64,000 nucleotides of DNA, taken from contig CAVVQM010000011.1 in the NCBI GenBank assembly GCA_963750395.1, positions 62,001 to 126,000 of the forward strand. Direction: 5' to 3'. Below are positions 47,036 to 55,733 of this stretch, one piece after another. Position 1 is the stretch's first letter; every line of letters starts with the position of its first letter. The DNA comes from JADJPO01 sp963750395. Lineage in GTDB: Bacteria; Actinomycetota; Actinomycetes; Actinomycetales; Kineosporiaceae. The translations under genes were made by a program, and so were the position numbers. Below the pieces are notes generated by a model. The model made no database searches and was not told the origin of the DNA. It saw only the letters and a program-made list of their open reading frames with translations.

Positions 47036-47323
47036 TCAGTGCGCGAACATGGCAGTGGCCGCCGATTCCACCTCCGCGTACTGTCGCCCGGCCAGGGCCA
47101 GGGCCTGCTGGATGTCCTCCAGGCTCGCCCGCACCCGTTCCTGGGTCGCCTGCCAGTCCGTGACGACCGCCTGGAACGAGTTCGCGGCCTGCCCCCGCCA
47201 GCCACCCTGCAACTCGAGCAGGTGGCGCATCATCCGGTCCACCTCCTCGCGGATCTGGACCGCCGAGGCCTGCACTGCGGTGCTCGCCTGCATTACCTGG
47301 GCACTGTCGACCTCGTATCGCAT
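47036..47323 (-). CDS. WXG100-family protein (ESX-type small protein)
   Basis: 95 residues from ATG 47323, about seven bases after GGAAGGGG; ATG 47329 is too near that site. Two helices around GGWRGQAANSFQAVV (the W-x-G turn), with the C-terminal YAEVESAATAMF resembling the YxxxD/E secretion signal. WXG100 proteins are secreted by type VII systems and often form dimers. It is a single gene; no EccC or partner is in the window. Confidence 0.9.
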   Translation of the reverse strand: MRYEVDSAQVMQASTAVQASAVQIREEVDRMMRHLLELQGGWRGQAANSFQAVVTDWQATQERVRASLEDIQQALALAGRQYAEVESAATAMFAH

Positions 47324-47642
47324 GTACATCCCCTTCCGGTGGGACCGTCCCTGCGAACGGCCCTCTGAGACGCCCTCGCGGGCGGCGTCCGCAGTCCGGG
47401 ACGCAGGCACGAGGCTGGCACCGACCGGGAGGTCCGTGGCCCGTCGTCCACAGCCTCGCGGAGGTTTCACGCCGTCCACAGCCCGTGGGTCGTCTCGAGG
47501 TCGACGGTGCGTCCCGACCGGCGAAGCGCCCGTCATGCGGCGGGTTCCGGCGGGAGTGTCAAGGGATGATGCAGAGAAAGGAAAGCGCACCTTAGGCGTG
47601 ACTTCGACCGTCCTTAGCGCAGGTCCTCCTAGGTTCGTCAGC
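47324..47642. other. Upstream region of the CAP protein gene
   Basis: 319 bases between the divergent WXG100 and CAP genes. It holds a GC hairpin near 47370-47390 (gacgccctcgcgggcggcgtc) and a less GC-rich stretch at 47560-47640 (agagaaaggaaagcgcacc … ccttagcg) where the CAP promoter and ribosome-binding site probably lie. I could not fit a ydaO/c-di-AMP or other riboswitch. Confidence 0.35.
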
Positions 47643-48776
47643 ATGAAGTCCAGTGCCCGCCGCCGTCTGGCCATCACCGTCCCGACCGCCGCTCTGGTGG
47701 TCGGGATCTCCGTGCAGTCTGGAGCGGCGGCCGCATGTGGCCGCTGGCTGTGGGGCTCGGGCGACAGCGAGAACTCCTTCAGGTCCGTGTCCACCCAGGC
47801 AGGTGGGCAGAACGCCGAGCGCAGGACGTCCGCCGTCGTGGCCAAGAGCCTCGTCGTGGCGGACGGAGCCGAGTTGGGCACGGTCACGGGCCGGTTCACC
47901 CTGGTCGGTGGGTCGACGCTGCCGGACGACGGCAAGGTCGAGTTCTCGTTGCGTGGGCCCTCGAAGACCGTGCTCGTGGACGGCAAGGCCCCGTTCCGGA
48001 TGACCATCGACCCGCGCCGGATGCGGCTGGCCGACGGTGACTACTCGGTCTCCACCCGTGTGGCCGGCGAGGCCGCCGACAGCGCCGTCGCCAGGCTGAC
48101 GATCAAGACCGGTGACTCCCGGGTGACCTCCTCCCCGGCGTCGCCCGCCGTCAGAGCCGTCCCCTCACCGTCCGCCACGAGCGAACCCACGTCCTCGAAG
48201 GCGGCCGCACCCGACAGTCCTACGAGGCCGAACGCGATCGCCTCGGCGCCCAGCGCGAAGCAGCCCGCAGCCGAGTCGCCGGCCTCGACCGCGCCCAAGG
48301 CGAAGACCACCACCGCCACCAGGACCGCGACGCCCACGCAGACCGCGGCCCAGAAGGCCACGACCGCGCAGGCTCCGGCGCCCGTCTCCGGCAATCAGGC
48401 CGCACAGGTCGTCGCCCTGACCAACCAGGAGCGAGTGGCCAACGGCTGCAAGGCGCTGACGGTCGACTCGAAGCTCACCGCCTCGGCTCAGGGGCACAGC
48501 ACCGACATGGCGGCCAAGGGCTACTTCTCCCACACCGGTCAGGACGGCCGCTCGCCGTTCGACCGGATGAAGGCCGCGGGGTACAGCTACCGGTTGGCGG
48601 CCGAGAACATCGCGGCCGGTCAGCGCACGCCGCAGGCCGTGGTCACGGCCTGGATGAACAGTTCCGGGCACCGCGCCAACATCCTCAACTGCAGCCTCAC
48701 CGAGATCGGCGTGGGCGTCGCCAGCGGCGGCAGCTACGGCATCTACTGGACCCAGAACTTCGGTACCCCGAGATGA
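47643..48776 (+). CDS. Secreted CAP-domain (SCP/PR-1, YkwD-like) protein
   Basis: 377 residues from ATG 47643. Signal peptide (KSSARRRLAITVPTAALVVGIS … AAA), then an Ig-like or beta domain (LGTVTGRFTLVGGSTLPDDG … LADGDYSVSTRV), a long Ala/Pro/Thr linker (about 160-250) and the CAP domain at about 255-377: VVALTNQERVANGCKALTVD, GYFSHTGQDGRSPFDRMKAAGY, AENIAAGQ, WMNSSGHRANILNC and the GVGVASG strand. The His/Glu set is kept. Function in bacteria is uncertain (wall-associated or lipid-binding). Convergent with a PLP decarboxylase. Confidence 0.9.
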   Translation: MKSSARRRLAITVPTAALVVGISVQSGAAAACGRWLWGSGDSENSFRSVSTQAGGQNAERRTSAVVAKSLVVADGAELGTVTGRFTLVGGSTLPDDGKVEFSLRGPSKTVLVDGKAPFRMTIDPRRMRLADGDYSVSTRVAGEAADSAVARLTIKTGDSRVTSSPASPAVRAVPSPSATSEPTSSKAAAPDSPTRPNAIASAPSAKQPAAESPASTAPKAKTTTATRTATPTQTAAQKATTAQAPAPVSGNQAAQVVALTNQERVANGCKALTVDSKLTASAQGHSTDMAAKGYFSHTGQDGRSPFDRMKAAGYSYRLAAENIAAGQRTPQAVVTAWMNSSGHRANILNCSLTEIGVGVASGGSYGIYWTQNFGTPR

Positions 48777-48780
48777 GCCC

Positions 48781-50163
48781 TCAGTCCGCCATCCGATCCA
48801 GGACGGCCAGGACCTGATCGGCCTGCGTCTGCGGATTGACGAAGGCGAGACGCAGCACGGTGCGCCCGTCCACCACGGTGGGTAGGCAGAGGATCTCACC
48901 GCTGAGCGCCGCCCGCCGGGACCATGCGCGGTAGCGCTGCGCATCCCAGCCGAGACGTTCGAACAGCACCACCGTGAGCTGGGGTTCCTGCAGCAGGCGC
49001 AGGTGCGGCGCGCGGGTGATCCCCGTCGCGACCTCCCGCGCGGTGGACAGCGTCCGCTCCACGGCCGCGGTGTAGCGAGCGGTGCCGTGGCTGGCCAGGC
49101 TGAACCACAGGGGCAGGCCACGGGCCCGCCGGGACAGGTGGATCGCCAGGTCGCTCGGGTTGGGCGCCTCGCGGTCCACGACGTCGAGGTATGAGGCCGT
49201 CTGAGTGTGGGCGGCCCGCCCGGTCGCGCCGTCCCGATAGAGCAGCGCGCAGCAGTCGTACGGCGCGAACAGCCACTTGTGCGGATCGACGATCATGCTC
49301 ATGGCCCGCTCGATGCCGGCGAAGAGCGGCCTGACGGACGGGGCGCACAGTCCTGCGCCGCCGTAGGCGCCGTCCACGTGCAACCACAGGTCGAACTCGT
49401 CGCAGACGTCGGCGATCGAGGAGAGGTCGTCGACGATCCCGGCGTTGGTCGTTCCGGCCGACGCCACCACTGCGAAGACGCTTCCCGGATCGTCCAACTC
49501 GCCGAGCGTGGCCCGAAGGGCTTCGCCGGACATCGGCTCCAGATCGGCGACCGGGACCTCGACCAGGTCGACGTCGAGAACCTGTGCGGCGCTGCGGATC
49601 GAGGAGTGCGCGCTCGCGGCGCAGAGCAGCTTCCAGCCCGACGCGGGCCGGCCCCGGGTGCGGGTCGCGGCGACCCGCGCCGCGTGCAGCGCGGACAGAT
49701 TCCCCATGGTGCCGCCGGGCACGAAGACTCCGGCGGCCCGTTCGAGCGGCCAATCCAGCAGGGAGATCAGCCAACCGAGGGCCTGGTTCTCCGCAAAGAT
49801 GGCGCCCGCGCCCGTCTCCCACAGACCCCCGAACACGTTCGCAGCGCTGGTGGCTGAGTCGAAGGCGGCGGCGGCTCGAGTCGGGGCCGAGGGGATGTAG
49901 GCCAGGTTCATCGGGTCGCCCTGCGCCCGGGTGGCCGGCACGAGCACGTCGGAGAAGAGAGACAGGGCCCGGTGGGCGCCGATTCCCTCGGGTGTGATCG
50001 TGGGGCCGACGTCCTTGGCCAGTTCGGAGGCGGGGCGGGCCGTCGTCTTCGGGTCGGTGGGCCGAACGACCCGGTTGCTGGCCCAGTCGAGGACTTCGCG
50101 GGCGATCCACGACTCGTCACCCCAGACCGCTGCTGATCGCGTCAGGTCGCTGGTCGATGTCAT
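48781..50163 (-). CDS. PLP-dependent decarboxylase (group II) family protein
   Basis: 460 residues from ATG 50163, or 468 from GTG 50187; no start has a well-spaced ribosome-binding site. Aromatic-L-amino-acid/glutamate decarboxylase fold: VFVPGGTMGNLSALHAAR, SAHSSIRSAAQVL, LWLHVDGAYGGAG, and the PLP Lys in MIVDPHKWLFAPYDC (about 303). The substrate is unknown; an amino acid is likely. A 25-bp motif shared with the promoter of a nearby Lrp/AsnC gene lies 58-106 bases upstream of its start, so that regulator may control it. Confidence 0.85.
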   Translation of the reverse strand: MTSTSDLTRSAAVWGDESWIAREVLDWASNRVVRPTDPKTTARPASELAKDVGPTITPEGIGAHRALSLFSDVLVPATRAQGDPMNLAYIPSAPTRAAAAFDSATSAANVFGGLWETGAGAIFAENQALGWLISLLDWPLERAAGVFVPGGTMGNLSALHAARVAATRTRGRPASGWKLLCAASAHSSIRSAAQVLDVDLVEVPVADLEPMSGEALRATLGELDDPGSVFAVVASAGTTNAGIVDDLSSIADVCDEFDLWLHVDGAYGGAGLCAPSVRPLFAGIERAMSMIVDPHKWLFAPYDCCALLYRDGATGRAAHTQTASYLDVVDREAPNPSDLAIHLSRRARGLPLWFSLASHGTARYTAAVERTLSTAREVATGITRAPHLRLLQEPQLTVVLFERLGWDAQRYRAWSRRAALSGEILCLPTVVDGRTVLRLAFVNPQTQADQVLAVLDRMAD

Positions 50164-50244
50164 CCCCTCACTGTGCGCCTGCTTCACGATCTGCTCAAGA
50201 TATGACGTGGCAAATGCGCAATATGCTTAATCGAAGTCGTCGCC

Positions 50245-50269
50245 TGTGATGCATGATGTGACACGATGC
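50245..50269. promoter_or_regulatory. Putative Lrp/AsnC operator at the decarboxylase promoter
   Basis: TGTGATGCATGATGTGACAC followed by GATGC matches 21 of 25 bases of the sequence at 52118-52142, right before the Lrp/AsnC gene. It contains GCAT…ATGC with partial dyad symmetry. It sits 58 bases before GTG 50187, where a regulator would touch the -35/-10 region. Confidence 0.55.
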
Positions 50270-50349
50270 GCAGCAGCGCCGCGATCGGACGAGGGCCCGC
50301 CTCACGCCGGACCGTCGGTCGGGGTCCAGCGTCATCACGCCGACTCCCC

Positions 50350-51921
50350 TCAGCTCGACCTGCCCTCGCCACCCGAGTCCCCGCCAAGTCCGTGCTCGGC
50401 GAGCAGTTCGTCGAGGTCACGCAGCCGATCCAGCCCCCGAAGTGCTTGACGCATGCGGTGGTTGCCGGCGAACCGATCCCGGTGGCGGTGCAGGAAGAGC
50501 CAATAGCCCGCGGTGAATGGGCACGCCCGTTCGCCCACTCGGACCGACGGGCTGAAACGACAGGATGCGCAGTGGTCGGTCATCCGGTTCAGGTAGGCCC
50601 CGCCGGCCGCATAGGGCTTGGTCGCCAGGACACCTCCGTCGGCGTGCTGCGACATGCCCACGACGTTCGGCACCATCACCCAGTCGTAGCCGTCCACGAA
50701 AGCCCGGTGGAACCAGTCCGTCACGGCGGCGGGGTGCCATCCCTGCTGCAGCGCGTAGTTCCCGAGCACCATCAACCGAGGGATGTGGTGCACCCAGCCG
50801 TGTTCGCGCAGAAGACCGAGCGTCGCAGACAGGCAGGCCGCGTCGGTGCCCGACGGGTCCAGGTCGGCGAACCATCGCGGGATCTCTCCGTGGGCCTCGA
50901 GAGCGTTGCGGGACCGGTAGTCCTCGCCGAGATGCCAGTACAGGTGCCAGACGTAGTCGCGCCAGCCGATGACCTGGCGGATGAACCCTTCGACGGAGGC
51001 GAGCGGCGCCGCGCCGTCCCGGTAGGCCTGCTCGGCGGCCTCGACCACCTCGAGCGGGTCGAGTAGCCCGAGGTTCAACGGCGCCGACAGGAGCGAGTGC
51101 GCCATCCAGGCGTCGCCGGACAGCACGGCGTCCTCGTAGGGACCGAAGGCAGGTAACCGGTTGGACACGAAGTCCGACAACCCCTCAACCGCCTCGGCCC
51201 GGGTCGCGGCGAACCGACGCGGGCCGTCCTCGCCGAGGAAGGCCACGTCGCCGTCCCGTTCCCAACGGTCCAGGTCAGCCCGGACCTGCTGGTCGATCTC
51301 GTCCTCGACCGGCCAGACCGGTTCGGGTGCGACGAGCGCCCCGGTGCGGCCCCGGGCCTGCCGTGGTGGCGGCTCCCGGTTGTCGTGATCGAAGTTCCAC
51401 CGTCCGCCGGCGGGCTCCGGGCCGTCCATGAGCACCCCGAGGCGGGCCCGGGCATCTCGGTAGAAGTCCTCCATGACCAGGCGTCGACCACCGCGGCCGT
51501 CGGCCCACCGCGCGAAGTCCTCCATCGGGGTGGCGAACCCTCGGGCGGGGAGGACCTCGACGTCGTCCCAACCCTGGACGAGGGCCAATGCGGGTCGGGA
51601 TGTGGGGTGGACGACGGTCAGCGGCTCGGTGGTATCGGCCCGCAGGATCGTCATCGCCTCGCGGTAGGTGTCCGTGCGCAGATAGCGACATGCCGGACCG
51701 AGCTCCGCGGCCCGGTGCCGCATCGCGGACAGAACGAGATGGGCCTTGGCTCGGTGGAATCGCTTGCGGGAGAACACGCTGCGGGACTCGACCAGGACGA
51801 CGCGCTGGTCGTCGGTGTCGACGAAATGTGGTCCCAGCTGGTCACCGAACAGCCAGCGGACCGAATCCCTCCGGGGGTCGTTCACCTGGGCAGTGAACCG
51901 CAGGTCCGGGCGCCCGGCCAC
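50350..51921 (-). CDS. Fe-S bacterial cryptochrome/photolyase (PhrB/FeS-BCP type)
   Basis: 523 residues from GTG 51921; GTG 51885 (VNDPRRDSVRWLFG) would give 511. The start RWLFGDQLGPHF and the FAD region (GFIRQVIGWRDYVWHLYWHLGEDYR … VMVPNVVGMSQHADGG) match the deoxyribodipyrimidine-photolyase-related family. The C-terminal cysteines NRMTDHCASCRFSP … ACPFTAGYWLF give the [4Fe-4S] cluster set of FeS-BCP proteins such as PhrB, a (6-4) photolyase. It repairs UV lesions or senses light. It is downstream of an Lrp/AsnC promoter but on the opposite strand. Confidence 0.88.
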   Translation of the reverse strand: MAGRPDLRFTAQVNDPRRDSVRWLFGDQLGPHFVDTDDQRVVLVESRSVFSRKRFHRAKAHLVLSAMRHRAAELGPACRYLRTDTYREAMTILRADTTEPLTVVHPTSRPALALVQGWDDVEVLPARGFATPMEDFARWADGRGGRRLVMEDFYRDARARLGVLMDGPEPAGGRWNFDHDNREPPPRQARGRTGALVAPEPVWPVEDEIDQQVRADLDRWERDGDVAFLGEDGPRRFAATRAEAVEGLSDFVSNRLPAFGPYEDAVLSGDAWMAHSLLSAPLNLGLLDPLEVVEAAEQAYRDGAAPLASVEGFIRQVIGWRDYVWHLYWHLGEDYRSRNALEAHGEIPRWFADLDPSGTDAACLSATLGLLREHGWVHHIPRLMVLGNYALQQGWHPAAVTDWFHRAFVDGYDWVMVPNVVGMSQHADGGVLATKPYAAGGAYLNRMTDHCASCRFSPSVRVGERACPFTAGYWLFLHRHRDRFAGNHRMRQALRGLDRLRDLDELLAEHGLGGDSGGEGRSS

Positions 51922-52117
51922 TCGTGTCGGGTCGTGGCGAGCGACGAGTGGCGAGTGGCCAATGGCGAGCGAGGCATATCGAGCGACGCATGGCGCCCGT
52001 CCTGCTGCCGCGCGGCGGGTCCTCGGGGGTGGATGTCGTGGCTCCCGGTCGCCGGGTTCGCCATCTGCTCACAAGATGACTCAGCGGGTAGGCAGAATGC
52101 TCAGAGGTAGCAGCGCT

Positions 52118-52143
52118 TGTGAGGCATCGCGTGACACGATGCC
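52118..52143. promoter_or_regulatory. Putative operator directly before the Lrp/AsnC gene
   Basis: TGTGAGGCATCGCGTGACAC GATGCC: the arms GGCATCG (52123-52129) and CGATGCC (52137-52143) are exact reverse complements with a seven-base spacer. The right arm ends three bases before the GTG start. A 25-bp near copy lies at 50245-50269. Position and symmetry suggest autoregulation. Confidence 0.6.
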
Positions 52144-52146
52144 CAG

Positions 52147-52632
52147 GTGCGCCACCTTGACCAGACGGATGCCCGCATCCTGCGGGCGTTGGACGACGAC
52201 CCACAGGCGACCGTCGTCGCCCTCGCGCGCCGCCTCGGGCTGGCCCGAAACACCGTCCACGCCCGGTTGCGGGCCCTGGAGGCATCCGGGGCGCTCTACC
52301 GGTTCTCCAACCGGGTGCGTCCGGAGTCGATCGACCATCCGGTACTCGCCTTCGTCACGCTGACCATCACCCAGGGTGAGATCGAGGGCATCATCGCCGA
52401 ACTCTCCCAGGTGCCGCAGATCGTGGAGCTGCATGCGACGACCGGGGACGGCGACCTGCTGGCCAAGGTCGTCGCGCGCGATCCGGCGGACCTGCACCGG
52501 GTGACGCGCCGCCTGCTCGAATGCCGGTCCGTGGTGCGCACCAGCACCGCGATGTCGGTGCTGGAACTGGTGCCGTCGCGCGTCGCCCCCCTGCTGGACG
52601 CGCTTGCCGGCGTCGACGAGGTTCCTCCATGA
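52147..52632 (+). CDS. Lrp/AsnC-family transcriptional regulator
   Basis: 161 residues from GTG 52147. N-terminal HTH: HLDQTDARILRALDDDPQAT, VALARRLGLARNTVHARLRALEASGAL (recognition helix about 34-45). C-terminal RAM effector domain: VLAFVTLTITQG, VVELHATTGDGDLLAKVVARDP. Binds amino acids and DNA as dimers or octamers. The start sits just after a palindrome, so the message may be leaderless. Its stop overlaps the next gene (ATGA). Confidence 0.9.
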   Translation: MRHLDQTDARILRALDDDPQATVVALARRLGLARNTVHARLRALEASGALYRFSNRVRPESIDHPVLAFVTLTITQGEIEGIIAELSQVPQIVELHATTGDGDLLAKVVARDPADLHRVTRRLLECRSVVRTSTAMSVLELVPSRVAPLLDALAGVDEVPP

Positions 52633-53303
52633 CCCTGCTGATCGATCCGCCCGTCTGGCCGGCCCACGGCCGGCTCTGGTCGCATCTGGCCAGCGACGTC
52701 TCCTTCGAGGAACTGCACGCCTTCGCCGCTTTGATCGGGCTCGACCCACGGATGTTCGAGGGCGACCACTACGACGTCCCCGAGGAGCACTACCGCCAGG
52801 TGCTGGCGGCCGGCGCCGAGGCGGTGACCGGGCGGGAACTGCTGACCCGATTGCGGTGCGCGGGTCTGCGCCGTCGCAAGCGCAAGGGTGAACGCGTGCT
52901 GGCCGGCCGCGTCGTCCGGCCGGGGGTCCGCGAGGACGCCGTCCTGTCTCGACTCGTGCCACCGTCGCCGGTCGTCGGCTGGTGCCTGGTCGTCGTGCAG
53001 GAGGGCCGAGTGCTCGTCCACGACCGCGGGGGACGGGTCGACCTACCCCGGACGACGAGCCGCCCTGCGCCACCGGAGGCGTTCTTCCCGTTCGGGTTCC
53101 TGCGCCTGGTGATGGAGGAGGACCATCGCGTCCTCCGCGTGGAGGCGGTGCTCTCGGCGCGATCGGACGCGAGGGCGTCGATGGGGCCGACCGTGGAGGG
53201 GGCGATCTGGCTCGGGCTCGACGACGCCGCGGCCGCGATCGCGTCTCCGGTAGCGGCCCTGCTGGAGCATCTGGCGCGCTACGCCCCCGCCGGTCCGCGC
53301 TGA
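52629..53303 (+). CDS. DUF4031 protein with NUDIX-like C-terminal part
   Basis: 224 residues from ATG 52629, overlapping the regulator stop by four bases (ATGA). The N-terminal third (TLLIDPPVWPAHGRLWSHLASD … LHAFAALIGLDPRMFEGDHYDVP) is DUF4031, found in many actinobacteria and in some phage proteins. The rest (VVGWCLVVVQEGRVLVHDRGG … VEGAIWLGLDDAAAAI) has the beta-strand order of a NUDIX-like fold but no GX5EX7REUXEEXGU box, so hydrolase activity is unlikely. Function unknown. Confidence 0.75.
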   Translation: MTLLIDPPVWPAHGRLWSHLASDVSFEELHAFAALIGLDPRMFEGDHYDVPEEHYRQVLAAGAEAVTGRELLTRLRCAGLRRRKRKGERVLAGRVVRPGVREDAVLSRLVPPSPVVGWCLVVVQEGRVLVHDRGGRVDLPRTTSRPAPPEAFFPFGFLRLVMEEDHRVLRVEAVLSARSDARASMGPTVEGAIWLGLDDAAAAIASPVAALLEHLARYAPAGPR

Positions 53304-53380
53304 CCGCGACGCCTGGACCGCCCGGCCGCCGCTCGCGGGGTCGTCAGGGCGGGTGGTGCGGGCGCCAGTCGTCGGTGAGC

Positions 53381-53601
53381 ACGATCACGGTGTGTGGTGT
53401 CGGGGGTGGGGCATGATCACGATGTGGACGGCGGCCCCATGTCGGCGTCGGTTGACGACACCGTGATCTTCATCGTGATCATGGGGCCAGCGGGCAAGAT
53501 GATCACGGTGTCGCGGTGCGCGATGATCATGGGGCCAGCGGGCAGGATGATCACGGTGCCGCGGTGCGTGTGGATCACGGTGCTCGGGATCGCGATGATC
53601 A
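53381..53601. repeat. GATC-rich repeat array with 24/48-bp periodicity
   Basis: Ten GATC sites in about 220 bases; those at 53477, 53501, 53525, 53549 and 53573 are exactly 24 bases apart. Two 48-bp units (53476-53523, 53524-53571) alternate TGATCATGGGGCCAGCGGGC with GATCACGGTG(T/C)CGCGGTGCG. A 13-bp arm CGACACCGTGATC (53456-53468) is the reverse complement of 53501-53513. It fills the gap between two convergent genes and shares the TGATCATGG start with the palindromes at 0.5 and 25-27 kb. The frame open across it (period 16 codons) is not a gene. Confidence 0.85.
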
Positions 53602-54282
53602 GGCAGAGGGGTTCGCGGGGAGCCGGGACAGTTCGGCGGCCAGATTCCGTCGGGCCGGTGCCTCCCACAGGCGGTACCCGATCTCGGTGTGAAACAGGCG
53701 TGGCCGGTCCATGAGCGAGCCCAGGACGGCACGCCGCCCGACGGCGAAGTCCGCATCCGTGACGTGGGCGTACTCCGCGCGGACCGCCGCCACGTAGCGG
53801 GCGTACTCCGGTGCGGGCCCTGCCAGCACGGCCAGGTCGGCGTCGACCAGCGAGGCGGCGGATTCATCGGCGCCGCTCACGCGATGGTCCACGGTGACCA
53901 GGACGAGCCGTGCGACCTCGGTGGCCGTCGCCCGCGGCACACCGAGCCCGGTCAGCACCGAGACGGCGAGGTCCGCGCTCGCCCGCTCGTCCTGACCGGG
54001 CACGCCGTCGTGCACGGCGTCGTGGAACCACGCCGCGAGCAGGACCTCGCCGGGGATCTCGGGCGTCGCGGTGACCGTGTCCAGTGCGCGGAGAACGGCA
54101 CTCAGATGGGCCAGGTCGTGATACCTGCGGTGCGGTTCGCGCCACCGATCAATCAGCGAATCACCCTGTGCCGCAACGGCTCCGACGTCAGCCACCGCTC
54201 CGCATCGGTCCAGAACCAGACGCCAGTGTCGCCTCAGGCGGGCGATGTCGGATGGTTGCACGTGCGGGGCCGGGATACCCAT
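53599..54282 (-). CDS. HD-domain metal-dependent phosphohydrolase-like protein
   Basis: 227 residues from ATG 54282. HD motif set: PHRRYHDLAHLSAVL (H…HD-like), LLAAWFHDAVHDG (HD pair), LVLVTVDHRV and LVDADLAVLAG (third and fourth metal ligands). This is the predicted HD-hydrolase family seen next to varied genes; the substrate is unknown. Its end touches the GATC repeat array. Confidence 0.85.
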   Translation of the reverse strand: MGIPAPHVQPSDIARLRRHWRLVLDRCGAVADVGAVAAQGDSLIDRWREPHRRYHDLAHLSAVLRALDTVTATPEIPGEVLLAAWFHDAVHDGVPGQDERASADLAVSVLTGLGVPRATATEVARLVLVTVDHRVSGADESAASLVDADLAVLAGPAPEYARYVAAVRAEYAHVTDADFAVGRRAVLGSLMDRPRLFHTEIGYRLWEAPARRNLAAELSRLPANPSA

Positions 54283-54328
54283 CGTGCCGAGGGTATCCCG
54301 GCCCGTCGAACCGGCCGCCGATCAGAGG

Positions 54329-55666
54329 TCAGCCGTTCGGGCGCGCCGCCAGGGTGACCGGGACCTCGATGGACTTGCCATCCCGCACCACCGTGAGGGT
54401 GATCTCCGTGCCGGGGCTGGCCGCGCGGACCCGGCCGATCAGCGACTCGGCGCCGTTCAGCGGTTCGCCGTTCATGGCGATCACCGCGTCGCCGTTCTTC
54501 AGCCCGGCGTCGGCGGCCGGGGTGCCCGAGGAGACCGAGGCGATCATCGCGGCCTGGCGCTTGGCGTCGTTCAGGCTGACGGTTCCGTCGCTCAGCCCCA
54601 CGCCGAGATAGGCGTGCTGCACGGTGCCGGTCGAGACGAGTTGGTCGGCAACGGACTTCGCCTCGTTCGACGGGATGGCGAAGCCGAGTCCGATACTCCC
54701 GGAGGAGCCACCTGCCGAACTGCCCAGCGAGGCGATCGAGGAGGTGATGCCGATGACCCGGCCCTGACCGTCGACCAGGGCGCCGCCGCTGTTGCCGGGG
54801 TTGACCGCGGCATCGGTCTGGATCGCGTTGGTCACGACGGGCTCGCTGGTGCCGCCGCCGGACCCGCCGAACGGGTTCTGCTGCGCGGACGCGCTGGTGG
54901 TCACCGGCCGGTCGAGGGCGCTGACGATGCCCGTGGTCACGGTGTCGGACAGCCCGAGCGGGTTGCCGAGCGCCATCACCGGGTCGCCCACCTGGACCGC
55001 GCTGGAGTCACCGAAGGTGGCCGGGGTGAGATCGCTCGGCGGAGAATCGATCTTGATGACTGCCAGGTCGGTCGCGGGGTCGGTGCCGACGATCGAGGCC
55101 GGGTAGGACCTCCCGTCGGAGAGCACCACGGCGATCTGGGCGCCGCTGACCTCCGAGACGACGTGGTTGTTGGTCAGGATGCGGCCCTCGGCGTCCATCA
55201 CCACGCCGGATCCCTCACCGAGCAGACCGCGCGAACTGGAGATCTGCACCGAGACCACACTCGGCTCGACAGCCGAAGCCACTGTCACCCAGTCGGGTTG
55301 GCCCGCGGTGGCGGTGACCAGGGGAGCGGTGTTCTGCGTCGCGGTGCCAGCGGCGGCGGTCGCGACCGTGCCGGTCGACTCCGGCTGCAACGCGGTCACC
55401 ACGCCCGCTGTGAGCAGGCTGGACAGCATCGCCGCGCCGGCTCCCACAGCGATCACGCCTCGCCAGCTCGGGCGTCCGGACCCGGCCGGGCCGGATCGGT
55501 CTGAGGCAAAGGACGCGGGCGGCTGCAGGCCGCCCGCGGGCGGCAGCGGAGGAGGCATCTGCCCGCCGGAGACCGGGGTGAACGGCTCGGACGGGGCCGC
55601 GGGTGGATTCATGTCGGGGGCGGGCCGGTCGTGCCGGTTCTCGGTGGTCTGCGTCATGTCATCCAT
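54329..55666 (-). CDS. Membrane-anchored HtrA-type serine protease with PDZ domain (PepD-like)
   Basis: 445 residues from ATG 55666. Pro-rich cytoplasmic N-terminus, one TM helix (GVIAVGAGAAMLSSLLTAGVVTAL, about 72-95), then the trypsin-like domain: His in TNNHVVS, Asp in DPATDLAVIKI, Ser in NPGNSGGALVD. A PDZ domain from about 345 (HAYLGVGLSDG … GLKNGDAVIAMNGEPL). It degrades or refolds damaged envelope proteins. It follows the kinase gene by 67 bases; the regulator-kinase-HtrA order matches mprA-mprB-pepD of mycobacteria. Confidence 0.9.
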   Translation of the reverse strand: MDDMTQTTENRHDRPAPDMNPPAAPSEPFTPVSGGQMPPPLPPAGGLQPPASFASDRSGPAGSGRPSWRGVIAVGAGAAMLSSLLTAGVVTALQPESTGTVATAAAGTATQNTAPLVTATAGQPDWVTVASAVEPSVVSVQISSSRGLLGEGSGVVMDAEGRILTNNHVVSEVSGAQIAVVLSDGRSYPASIVGTDPATDLAVIKIDSPPSDLTPATFGDSSAVQVGDPVMALGNPLGLSDTVTTGIVSALDRPVTTSASAQQNPFGGSGGGTSEPVVTNAIQTDAAVNPGNSGGALVDGQGRVIGITSSIASLGSSAGGSSGSIGLGFAIPSNEAKSVADQLVSTGTVQHAYLGVGLSDGTVSLNDAKRQAAMIASVSSGTPAADAGLKNGDAVIAMNGEPLNGAESLIGRVRAASPGTEITLTVVRDGKSIEVPVTLAARPNG

Positions 55667-55733
55667 GTAAGACCAGGGCGCTGGAGGTTGCCTCGACGGA
55701 GCCTGTGAGTTGTCTGGGAGTTGGATGTCAGGC

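Noticed and set aside
47036..47323. A type VII secretion locus
   Set aside because: Only one WXG100 gene is present, with no EccC, EccD or mycosin gene around it.
47324..47642. A c-di-AMP (ydaO) riboswitch before the CAP-domain gene
   Set aside because: Such riboswitches do precede wall-hydrolase genes in actinobacteria, but I could not find the conserved pairing blocks by eye.
53381..53601. CRISPR array
   Set aside because: Units are contiguous with no unique spacers, the repeats are not conserved 28-37-mers, and no cas gene is in the window.
53394..53714. A 106-codon ORF through the GATC repeat array
   Set aside because: It stays open only because the 48-bp repeat is a multiple of three; the peptide is an imperfect 16-residue repeat with no ribosome-binding site, and it runs into the HD gene on the other strand.
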